From Tannerella sp. (lineage in GTDB: Bacteria; Bacteroidota; Bacteroidia; Bacteroidales; Tannerellaceae): DNA of 64,000 nucleotides. Where the stretch lies: NCBI GenBank assembly GCA_031285565.1, contig JAITVY010000021.1, positions 22,349-86,348 on the forward strand, given 5' to 3'. Below the pieces are notes generated by a model. The model made no database searches and was not told where the DNA came from. It was given only the letters and a program-made list of their open reading frames with translations. Below are positions 1-7,011 of the stretch, piece after piece. Within the stretch, counting starts at the first letter, position 1. Each line of letters opens with the position of its first letter. The translations under genes and the position numbers were made by a program.

Positions 1-66
1 TTAAATTGAATATTTATATGTCTGTCGAGGAATAGAAAAGAATATCTTTTTTTTGCTATTTGATTA

Positions 67-573
67 TTATTCAATAGTTTTTGGCTTTTTACGGTTAAAA
101 TACAAATCATAAAGGAGTATACAAAAGCCTGCCGTTACGGAAATATCTGCCATATTTACAACTCCGGTATGGAATAAAACAAAGTCGAAATACAAAAAGT
201 CTGTTACAGAGCCATGTAATATTCTGTCGTAAATGTTACCTAATCCTCCGCCAATCATGAAGCTTACCCCGGTAATAAAGAGTATGGATAAAGTGTCTTT
301 TTTTATGAGATAAAAAAGTGCGTAACCAATAACAATCAAAGGGAATGCAATCATGAGTAACTTGTACAATGGGCGGGGAATTGTATCTCCTAGGCCTAAA
401 AACGCACCTGTGTTTTCTACTTTTGTAAGAATTAAATAATTACTTATTACATTTATTTGCGTGTTATATTCAATTTTTTGCCTGACAATATTTTTTGAAA
501 TTTGATCACAACTAACATTGGCTATTAGTAGTACTATAATGAATAAACTCTTTAATAATTTATTGGTTTTCAT
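67..573 (-). CDS. lspA: Signal peptidase II (lipoprotein signal peptidase)
   Basis: Aspartic protease of the inner membrane that cleaves the signal peptide of diacylglyceryl-modified prolipoproteins. The 168-residue protein has the LspA layout: an N-terminal helix running into VSCDQISKNIV, further hydrophobic segments near 72-90 and 95-112, the signature GNIYDRILHGSVTDF (112-126) and NMADIS (140-145). By family knowledge the catalytic pair are the Asp of VTDF (D125) and of NMAD (D143); both are present. Length is normal. Many lipoproteins in this window would be its substrates. It stands alone, with a promoter-like element about 60 bases upstream. The start is the first ATG, before the first membrane helix. 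Confidence 0.93.
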   Translation of the reverse strand: MKTNKLLKSLFIIVLLIANVSCDQISKNIVRQKIEYNTQINVISNYLILTKVENTGAFLGLGDTIPRPLYKLLMIAFPLIVIGYALFYLIKKDTLSILFITGVSFMIGGGLGNIYDRILHGSVTDFLYFDFVLFHTGVVNMADISVTAGFCILLYDLYFNRKKPKTIE

Positions 574-631
574 ATTTCTTTTGTAGTTGTTGTATATTTA
601 TTTCTGTAAAATCCGGAATTCTATCTTTTTA

Positions 632-639
632 CAAAGATA
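632..639 (-). promoter_or_regulatory. Candidate -7 element for lspA
   Basis: On the minus strand this reads TATCTTTG, matching the Bacteroidota primary-sigma consensus TAnnTTTG, about 60 bases upstream of the lspA ATG. It forms one arm of the small inverted repeat TATCTTT-ttac-AAAGATA. No clear -33 TTTG was seen. Confidence 0.5.
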
Positions 640-716
640 AATGAAATCTTGGTTTTATTTTTTATTTCGGAATTTCTTGCCTCGGATTGCCGGTTTGCTT
701 TTAATTACATTCGTTG

Positions 717-770
717 TTAAGCATGTGTCAATTTTGAAATATATATTGTCACTTTATTAAGCAATTGTCA
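717..770 (+). promoter_or_regulatory. Candidate rhamnose operator: two direct repeats TTAAGCAnnTGTCA
   Basis: Two 14-base direct repeats, at 717-730 (TTAAGCATGTGTCA) and 757-770 (TTAAGCAATTGTCA), match at 12 of 14 positions and start exactly 40 bases apart, close to four helical turns. The second copy lies just upstream of the -7 element of rhaB, where the -33 region would be. Paired direct repeats are the usual form of AraC-type activator sites, and known Bacteroides rhamnose regulators are AraC-type; that link is inference because no such regulator is adjacent. Confidence 0.5.
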
Positions 771-782
771 GTAAAAAAGAAA

Positions 783-790
783 TATCTTTG
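783..790 (+). promoter_or_regulatory. Candidate -7 element of the rhaBAT operon
   Basis: TATCTTTG matches TAnnTTTG exactly and lies 31 bases upstream of the ATG chosen for rhaB. Its position inside the longer reading frame is one reason to reject the upstream TTG start at 765. Confidence 0.6.
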
Positions 791-821
791 TCATTATAAC
801 AAGTTATACAACCTTATTATC

Positions 822-2243
822 ATGAGTAAACATCATTTTCTGGCATTTGATTTAGGAGCCACAAGCGGCCGGTCTATTTTAGGTACATTTGACGGTGTCA
901 ATTTTGAAATGAAAGAGTTGACGCGTTTTCCGAATGCAATCATGGAATTGCATGGAAAATATTATTGGAATATATTTAATCTGTATGATTCGTTGAAAGA
1001 AGGTTTACGCACATGCGCAAAACAAGGTATTCAACTTACTTCTATAGGCATTGATACGTGGGGTGTGGATTTCGGGTATATCGGTAAAGACGGTACCATA
1101 TTAGGATTACCACGTGCTTACCGTGATCCGTATACAGAAGGTGCTCCGGAAGACTTTTTCAAAATTGTACCTCGTGAAGAAGTATATCGTTTGACCGGAA
1201 TTCAAATTATGAATTTCAATAGTTTATATCAGCTTTTTCGGGCTAAGCAAACCGGTTTTTCACCTTTAAATGATGCCGATAAAATATTGTTTATGCCGGA
1301 TCTGTTGTCTTATCTGCTGACGGGAAAACAAGTTTGTGAGTATACAGAAGCATCTACATCACAAATACTTAATCCGGCAACACGTCAGTTTGAAACCTCT
1401 TTACTGAAAGCAGCCGGACTACGTGAATCTTTGTTACATCCTTTGGTTGATCCGGGGACAATGATTGGTACTATTACGGATGCTTTAGCCGAAGAAACGG
1501 GGGTAGGAAAAGTGCCTGTCGTTACAGTTGCAGGTCATGATACAGCCTCTGCAATACTTGCCGTACCGGCGGAAAATAAGAATTTTGCATATTTGAGTAG
1601 TGGAACATGGAGTCTGATGGGGGTTGAAACTGAGACTCCTATTTTAACGCAGGAATCGTTTGAAAGGAATTTTACAAACGAAGGTGGTGTTGAAGGGACA
1701 ACGCGTTTCCTGAAAAATATAACAGGCATGTGGTTATTGGAGCAGTGCCGGAAAGAATGGGAAAAAGCCGGGCGCAGTTATAACTATCCTGAAATCGTTA
1801 AGATGGCTGAAGAAGCAGGTAAGACTCCTTCTATTGTGAATCCGGACGATCCACGGTTAGCAAACCCGGCAAGTATGTGTAAATCAATTGCTGAGATTTG
1901 TATTGAAAATGGTCTTCCTTCCCCGTCATCGGATGCAGAATATGTCCGTTGTATATTTGAGAGTTTAGCTAGCCGGTATAAGGATGTATTAAATCAATTA
2001 TCAGGGATGGTACCATTTCCGATAGAGAAATTGCATATTATTGGTGGCGGGTCTCAAAATGCGTTGTTAAATCAATATACGGCAAATGCTATTGGTATGC
2101 CGGTTGTTGCAGGTCCATCAGAAGCTACGGCAATAGGAAACTGTATGATGCAGGCAAAAGCTGCGGGTTTGGTTGCCGATCGTTGGGAAATACGTAAGAT
2201 AGTGGCAAAATCGTTTCCAACACTCACGTATTTACCGGATTGA
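822..2243 (+). CDS. rhaB: L-rhamnulokinase
   Basis: FGGY-family sugar kinase that phosphorylates L-rhamnulose to L-rhamnulose-1-phosphate with ATP in the cytoplasm. The protein opens with the phosphate-binding motif FDLGATSGRS, carries the substrate-region motif GIDTWGVDFGY near residue 75, and has VAGHDTASA, which contains the Asp that serves as catalytic base in FGGY kinases. The C-terminal half has the expected IIGGGSQN nucleotide-binding loop. The frame is open from a TTG at 765, but the ATG at 822 starts directly before the conserved core and follows a good promoter element, giving 473 residues. It is first in an operon with the isomerase and the transporter. Confidence 0.93.
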   Translation: MSKHHFLAFDLGATSGRSILGTFDGVNFEMKELTRFPNAIMELHGKYYWNIFNLYDSLKEGLRTCAKQGIQLTSIGIDTWGVDFGYIGKDGTILGLPRAYRDPYTEGAPEDFFKIVPREEVYRLTGIQIMNFNSLYQLFRAKQTGFSPLNDADKILFMPDLLSYLLTGKQVCEYTEASTSQILNPATRQFETSLLKAAGLRESLLHPLVDPGTMIGTITDALAEETGVGKVPVVTVAGHDTASAILAVPAENKNFAYLSSGTWSLMGVETETPILTQESFERNFTNEGGVEGTTRFLKNITGMWLLEQCRKEWEKAGRSYNYPEIVKMAEEAGKTPSIVNPDDPRLANPASMCKSIAEICIENGLPSPSSDAEYVRCIFESLASRYKDVLNQLSGMVPFPIEKLHIIGGGSQNALLNQYTANAIGMPVVAGPSEATAIGNCMMQAKAAGLVADRWEIRKIVAKSFPTLTYLPD

Positions 2244-2251
2244 AAAACACA

Positions 2252-2270
2252 CCCCTGGCCCCTGAAGGGG
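2252..2270 (+). repeat. Short palindromic repeat CCCCTGAAGGGG
   Basis: The hairpin CCCC-TGAA-GGGG preceded by ACCCCTGG lies nine bases past the rhaB stop. A close relative (CCCCTAACCCCTAAAGGGG) occurs at 30630-30648 between the TetR and ABC genes. The two look like members of one intergenic repeat family rather than site-specific terminators, since neither has a U-tract. Confidence 0.5.
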
Positions 2271-2420
2271 AATTTAGGAGAAAGGAACAAGGGAAAAGGT
2301 GAAAGTAATAAATGTTGTTAGTGAAGTCTGAACACGGCTTGGCATCAATATAAAAGTACATAGTGGAATAGAAATTTCTAGAACTATAAGAATCATATAT
2401 CATTTAAAAAATTAAGAACC

Positions 2421-3677
2421 ATGAAAGAAAGTTTAATAAAACAGGCTTATGATGCTGCAAAGGAACGTTATGCGGCTTTGGGTGTAAATGCTGATGATGC
2501 ATTGGCTAAACTAAAGAATATATCTTTGTCTATGCATTGTTGGCAGGCAGACGATGTTAGCGGTTTTGAAAACCAGGGTGGTGATCTGACCGGAGGTATT
2601 CAGGTAACCGGAAATTATCCCGGAAGAGCCCGTACGATTGATGAACTACGCGCTGATGTTTTAAAGGCACAGTCTTTGATCGCAGGTAATCACCGGTTGA
2701 GTTTACATGAAATTTACGGCGATTTCCAGGGACAGGTAGTAGACCGTGATGAAGTAGAACCCAAACATTTCCAGAGTTGGATGGAGTGGGCGAAAGCTAA
2801 CAATATGAAGCTTGATTTTAATTCTACTTCTTTTTCACATCCGAAAAGCGGTAATCTGACATTGGCAAATCCTGATAAGGAAATCCGTGATTTTTGGATT
2901 GAGCATACGAAACGTTGCCGTTGGATCAGTGAAGAGATGGGTAAATACCAGGATGATCCGTGTATTATGAATCTTTGGGTTCATGACGGTAGTAAAGAAG
3001 TTCCTGCAAACCGGTTAATGTATCGCCAGTTATTGGAACAATCGTTGGATGATATTTTCGCTACGAAATATAATAATATGAAAGACTGTATTGAAGCTAA
3101 ATTGTTCGGTATCGGTCTGGAAAGTTATACTGTGGGATCTTATGATTTTTATTTGGGTTATGGAGCAAAGAAAGGTAAAATAGTAACCTTAGATACGGGT
3201 CATTTCCATTTGACGGAAAGTGTTGCGGATAAAATATCCTGTATGTTGCTCTTTACACCGGAAATCATGTTACATGTGAGTCGTCCGATACGTTGGGACA
3301 GTGATCATGTGGTTATCTTAAATGACGACCTGCAGGATTTGACACGTGAAATTATCCGTTGTAATGCGCTTGATCGTGTACATATCGGTTTAGATTATTT
3401 TGATGCAACTATTAACCGCGTAGGCGCTTATGTGATTGGTTGCCGGGCAACTCAAAAAGCTCTTTTGATGGCGCTTCTTGAGCCTTCAAAAACGTTGCAG
3501 CAATACGAAGCCGAAGAGCATCTGTTCGAACGGCTGGCGTTGCAGGAAGAGCTTAAGAATATGCCGTGGAATGCTGTTTGGGATATGTTCTGTTTACAAA
3601 ATGATGTACCTGCAGGAGATAATTATATTGCAGAAATCCAGAAATATGAAGAAACGGTAACCTCTAAGCGGGGTTGA
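2421..3677 (+). CDS. rhaA: L-rhamnose isomerase
   Basis: Metal-dependent isomerase converting L-rhamnose to L-rhamnulose. The 418-residue protein is colinear with RhaA throughout: SLSMHCWQADDVSGFE near the N-terminus, LWVHDGSKEVPANR, and the metal-binding stretch VTLDTGHFHLTESV; later LNDDLQDLTREIIR and HIGLDYFDATINR also match the family. Length is normal for RhaA (about 420). The ATG at 2421 follows an A-rich stretch typical of Bacteroidota initiation regions. It is second in the rhaB-rhaA-rhaT operon; the 177-base gap to rhaB holds no TAnnTTTG, so it probably depends on the rhaB promoter. Confidence 0.96.
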   Translation: MKESLIKQAYDAAKERYAALGVNADDALAKLKNISLSMHCWQADDVSGFENQGGDLTGGIQVTGNYPGRARTIDELRADVLKAQSLIAGNHRLSLHEIYGDFQGQVVDRDEVEPKHFQSWMEWAKANNMKLDFNSTSFSHPKSGNLTLANPDKEIRDFWIEHTKRCRWISEEMGKYQDDPCIMNLWVHDGSKEVPANRLMYRQLLEQSLDDIFATKYNNMKDCIEAKLFGIGLESYTVGSYDFYLGYGAKKGKIVTLDTGHFHLTESVADKISCMLLFTPEIMLHVSRPIRWDSDHVVILNDDLQDLTREIIRCNALDRVHIGLDYFDATINRVGAYVIGCRATQKALLMALLEPSKTLQQYEAEEHLFERLALQEELKNMPWNAVWDMFCLQNDVPAGDNYIAEIQKYEETVTSKRG

Positions 3678-3684
3678 TATATTT

Positions 3685-3746
3685 AGAGGGTATCTGAAAG
3701 ATCGTCATAGTGATTATTCGAGATGACGGCTTTTTAGGTATCCTCT
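3685..3746 (+). promoter_or_regulatory. Long imperfect stem-loop between rhaA and rhaT
   Basis: Nested inverted repeats span the 84-base gap between the two genes. The outer arms AGAGGGTATCT and AGGTATCCTCT pair at most positions, the inner arms CGTCAT (3703-3708) and ATGACG (3723-3728) pair perfectly, and G-U pairs could join them into one long stem. There is no U-tract, so it is not a plain terminator. It could stabilise or process the message to set the isomerase-to-transporter ratio; that role is inference. Confidence 0.5.
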
Positions 3747-3761
3747 TAAAAATAAATCAAG

Positions 3762-4778
3762 ATGAATACATTAATCGGATTAATTATTATTGCTATCGGC
3801 AGTTTCGGACAATCGAGTTCGTACGTCCCAATCAATAAAGTGAAAGACTGGTCGTGGGAAAGCTTCTGGTTGACCCAGGGTATTTTTGCCTGGCTGATAT
3901 TTCCTTTCTTAGGTGCTTTATTAGCAGTGCCGGAGGGAAGTAGCTTGTTACAGATTCTGTCAGTAGATATTACGGCTGCGTTGAAAGCAATGGGCTTTGG
4001 CGTTTTGTGGGGTGTCGGAGGATTGACTTTTGGCCTTAGTATGCGCTATTTAGGTGTTGCTTTAGGACAATCGATCTCTTTAGGAACCTGCTCGGCTTTT
4101 GGAACACTGATTCCGGCATTAATGGCAGGAACGAACCTTTTCGAAGGAAAAGGACTGGTATTATTGATTGGTGTGAGTATTACACTGGCGGGTATTGCTA
4201 TTATCGGTTACGCAGGAGGATTACGGGCAAAAAATATGACAGAAGAAGAGAGAAAAGCTGCTGTTAAGGATTTTGCTTTGACAAAAGGGTTGTTAGTCGC
4301 TCTTCTGGCTGGTGTAATGAGTGCCTGCTTTGCATTGGGACTCGAAGCCGGAACACCGTTAGTTGTGGATGGCGTAAGCGAATTGTTTAAAACGCTTCCT
4401 GCTACATTGATGGTTACTTGTGGTGGTTTTATTACGAATGCAGCTTATTGTTTATTCCAGAATGGCAAAAACAAAACATTTGGAGATTATGGCAAGAAGT
4501 CATTGCTTGCCAACAATATGATGTTTTGCGCACTGGCAGGATTGCTTTGGTATTCGCAATTCTTCGGATTGGGTATGGGAAAAAGTTTTTTGGAACCGGG
4601 TAGTGTAATGATGGCTTTCTCTTGGAGTATTCTGATGGCGTTGAATGTGATATTCAGTAATATATGGGGAATTATATTAAAAGAATGGAAAGGGGTTTCC
4701 AAACTGACCATTTATGTATTGGTTGCCGGTTTGGGGGTATTAATCTTTGCATTAATTTTTCCTGAATTGATGAAGTAG
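3762..4778 (+). CDS. rhaT: L-rhamnose/proton symporter
   Basis: Inner-membrane permease importing L-rhamnose with protons. The 338-residue protein has about ten hydrophobic segments and RhaT features: the N-terminal GSFGQSSSYVPINKVKDWSWESFW, the repeated glycine-rich helices GVLWGVGGLTFGLSMRYLGVALGQ, and a SLGTCSAFGTLIP segment. No signal peptide is expected. It closes the rhaBAT operon and is followed by a good terminator. Known Bacteroides rhamnose operons continue with an aldolase and a lactaldehyde reductase; here neither follows. Confidence 0.93.
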   Translation: MNTLIGLIIIAIGSFGQSSSYVPINKVKDWSWESFWLTQGIFAWLIFPFLGALLAVPEGSSLLQILSVDITAALKAMGFGVLWGVGGLTFGLSMRYLGVALGQSISLGTCSAFGTLIPALMAGTNLFEGKGLVLLIGVSITLAGIAIIGYAGGLRAKNMTEEERKAAVKDFALTKGLLVALLAGVMSACFALGLEAGTPLVVDGVSELFKTLPATLMVTCGGFITNAAYCLFQNGKNKTFGDYGKKSLLANNMMFCALAGLLWYSQFFGLGMGKSFLEPGSVMMAFSWSILMALNVIFSNIWGIILKEWKGVSKLTIYVLVAGLGVLIFALIFPELMK

Positions 4779-4819
4779 CTCATCATCTTTTCTCAAATAA
4801 ATAGACTTTTTTTAGATGA

Positions 4820-4849
4820 GGTCGTTTCTAAAAACAAATAGAGACGGCC
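4820..4849 (+). terminator. Terminator after rhaT
   Basis: The arms GGTCGTTTCT and AGAGACGGCC form a ten-pair stem (three G-U pairs) around an A-rich loop, followed by TTATTTAATTTT. It lies 42 bases past the rhaT stop and ten bases from the 3' end of the convergent lipoate ligase gene. Confidence 0.7.
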
Positions 4850-4859
4850 TTATTTAATT

Positions 4860-5507
4860 TTACAATACAGCATTTGCTACTTTTGTTTGATAGTACCCTT
4901 CAAAGAAATGCAATAAATGATTCAGGAATTCTTCTGTAGATTCGTTGGATTGGGTAATGTCGATAAGGTTGATAACCGGGCTGGGTATGGAAGCAACTTT
5001 TTTACCACGTATGGATTGGTTGCCTTGCAATGCATATGCAAGATGTGATAAGTCGGAGTGGTGGAGTAGGGTCCCATGAAAGAGAATCCTGTCACGGGTA
5101 ACATGCGAAGCGGTTCCGGAAATCTTTTTACCGTCTATTAATAATTCTTTTCGTTGGCCGACACTGGCATTTATTCCAAATGATTGAAGGGATTTGATGA
5201 TTGGAGTTGCGAAGTCTATTTCCAGAACCGGAGTGTCTCCTTTAGGCATGATAAAGGCATAATTAATATTACCATAATCGTGATAAACGGTTCCTCCACC
5301 GGAAATACGCCTGTAAATTTCAATACTGTGCTGTTGACAATAAGGGATGTTCACTTCGGCTTCTATTGATTGATTTCGCCCGACAATGACGGATGGCCGG
5401 TTGATATAAAATAACAGAACATCCTTTGCCGGATATTCTGTTAAATATTTTTTTTCCAGTTCACTATTAATGACCGGATCATCAGATGTGCTCTTAATAA
5501 GCAACAT
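4860..5507 (-). CDS. Lipoate-protein ligase A family protein (short form)
   Basis: Probably attaches lipoate (or octanoate) to the lipoyl lysine of acceptor proteins. The 215-residue protein covers the catalytic BPL/LplA domain: RPSVIVGRNQS, RRISGGGTVYHDYGNINYAF with the RRxSGGG lipoyl-AMP signature, and the DGKKISGTASHV stretch with the lysine expected to form the intermediate. It lacks the accessory C-terminal domain of E. coli LplA, which has about 338 residues, so it may need a partner or use a different acyl donor. It starts nine bases beyond the stop of the upstream aldolase gene, so they are likely co-transcribed. The E2 protein at 21.5-22.8 kb is the obvious local target. Confidence 0.85.
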   Translation of the reverse strand: MLLIKSTSDDPVINSELEKKYLTEYPAKDVLLFYINRPSVIVGRNQSIEAEVNIPYCQQHSIEIYRRISGGGTVYHDYGNINYAFIMPKGDTPVLEIDFATPIIKSLQSFGINASVGQRKELLIDGKKISGTASHVTRDRILFHGTLLHHSDLSHLAYALQGNQSIRGKKVASIPSPVINLIDITQSNESTEEFLNHLLHFFEGYYQTKVANAVL

Positions 5508-5516
5508 AATAGTTGT

Positions 5517-6818
5517 TTATTCTACATGGAATGCTTCGCGTAAGTCTTCCACTTCTTCATCACTGATCGGATTAACAGCTCCGATGGCATGTGCCATAAT
5601 TAATGATTTTGCTGTAAATTCGGCTACTTCCAAACGGTCGAAAGTTTGCAACAGCCCATCACCGGTTACAACAATCGAATCGTTTGCCAATAGAACAGCC
5701 GGGGTTGTTTTTAATTTTTCAACAATCTGCATGTTGTTATCAAACTGTACACCAAACTTGATCGTTGGTATATCTTTTAAGAAAATCCAGCTTTCCGGAA
5801 TTGTCCTAACATTCATTACAGCTCCTGAAGTACAAAATCCCATCAGATGAGGCGGTTGCGTCAGGATAATCGAATTGATTTTCGGATTGCTCTGATAAAT
5901 AGCCTGGTGTAATGCTACTGAGCGACTGGGTATTTTTCCGGCTTCTACCATTCCATTTTTTATCTGTACAATGTTGTGGGGTTCAATATCCCAACGAGGT
6001 ACTCCCGGAGGTGTTATCAAAAAATCATTGTCTTTCCAACGGACAGAGACTGTACCGTATGAACTGATCATTAATCCCTGGTCGCAGGCGCGACGAACAA
6101 TCTTTACGATCTGATCACGGATAGCACGTTCTTCGGAAGGATAGGTAACATCCATGAAATGGGGGAAATTTGTAGGAAGCGACTTTTCGTGTTGTTCGAT
6201 TTGCGCATCTGTTAAATAGGTCGGTTCACCCAATATCTTTGCATTGATTAATGTGCGGGCACAGAATTCAAGTGTTTCAAACCGTTGATAAGCATCCATA
6301 AGGTCTTCACCACAAAGTACAACTCCATGATTTTCCATAATCACGGCTTTATATTCGGGATTATCTTCAAATTCATCAGCAATATTTTGTCCGAGAGCTT
6401 CGCTTCCCGGAACTTCATACGGTGCATATCCGATCGTTCCGCAAACACGTTTTGCCTGTGGGATAATATTCGTATCGGGTATTTGCTCTGTAATACTGAA
6501 TGATACCAATGCCGGCGGATGTGCGTGAATTACTGCGCTCATTTGCGGACGTATTTCATAAATTGCTTTATGGAATGGAAATTCCGATGAGGGTTTATGC
6601 GGTCCGATTATACTGCCGTCTTTTTTTACACATACAATATCTTTTGTTGTCAGAGAGCCTTTATCTACAGAACCCGGAGTAATCCAGATATCGCCATTTT
6701 CATCTTTGATGGAAATATTTCCACCGGAAGTCGTTGTTAAACCACTACGGTATATACGACTGATAACCACCCTGATCTGATCAGCAGGGTGCATTAACTT
6801 TGTGTCTAGTTGTTTCAT
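5517..6818 (-). CDS. Tandem class II aldolase/adducin protein, second domain degenerate
   Basis: Two class II aldolase domains in one 433-residue chain. The first (about 10-205) keeps the full site: catalytic Glu79 in KPSSEFPFH, zinc ligands His98 and His100 in IHAHPP, and His164 in ENHGVV. The second (about 230-425) is colinear but has Ser300 for the Glu, LTQPP for HAHPP and AND for ENH, so it cannot bind zinc in the same way and is probably structural. Members of this fold act on fuculose-, rhamnulose- or ribulose-phosphates; the true substrate is unknown. It is followed nine bases later by the lipoate ligase gene and faces the rhamnose operon. Confidence 0.85.
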   Translation of the reverse strand: MKQLDTKLMHPADQIRVVISRIYRSGLTTTSGGNISIKDENGDIWITPGSVDKGSLTTKDIVCVKKDGSIIGPHKPSSEFPFHKAIYEIRPQMSAVIHAHPPALVSFSITEQIPDTNIIPQAKRVCGTIGYAPYEVPGSEALGQNIADEFEDNPEYKAVIMENHGVVLCGEDLMDAYQRFETLEFCARTLINAKILGEPTYLTDAQIEQHEKSLPTNFPHFMDVTYPSEERAIRDQIVKIVRRACDQGLMISSYGTVSVRWKDNDFLITPPGVPRWDIEPHNIVQIKNGMVEAGKIPSRSVALHQAIYQSNPKINSIILTQPPHLMGFCTSGAVMNVRTIPESWIFLKDIPTIKFGVQFDNNMQIVEKLKTTPAVLLANDSIVVTGDGLLQTFDRLEVAEFTAKSLIMAHAIGAVNPISDEEVEDLREAFHVE

Positions 6819-6845
6819 AAAATTATTTTACTTGAAATAACGGTG

Positions 6846-6853
6846 CAAAGTTA
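6846..6853 (-). promoter_or_regulatory. Candidate -7 element for the tandem aldolase
   Basis: Reads TAACTTTG on the minus strand, an exact TAnnTTTG match 28 bases upstream of the ATG at 6818. It supports the aldolase and lipoate ligase genes forming their own transcription unit. Confidence 0.55.
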
Positions 6854-6904
6854 TAAAAAGTTACAGATTATCAGTTATTGATATGGTTGTTTTCTAAATA
6901 AAAA

Positions 6905-6931
6905 GAGTGATCGGGGTAATTCCGACCACTC
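6905..6931 (-). terminator. Terminator after the secreted glycosidase gene
   Basis: On the minus strand GAGTGGTCGG pairs with CCGATCACTC (one G-U pair) and is followed by TTTTTATTTAG. A second hairpin without a U-tract, ACTATCC...GGATAGT, lies between it and the gene at 6959-6985. Confidence 0.65.
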
Positions 6932-7011
6932 CTGCCTTTGGGGGCATCTTCGAACAAGACTATCCTCCGGTTTTAACCGGATAGTAAAAAAAGACTCTCT
7001 AATATATTACA

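Noticed and set aside
765..821. Upstream TTG start for rhaB
   Set aside because: The added residues are not part of the FGGY fold, and the TATCTTTG promoter lies inside this stretch.
2252..2270. Terminator between rhaB and rhaA
   Set aside because: The hairpin has only four G-C pairs and no U-tract; a similar element elsewhere shows it is a dispersed repeat.
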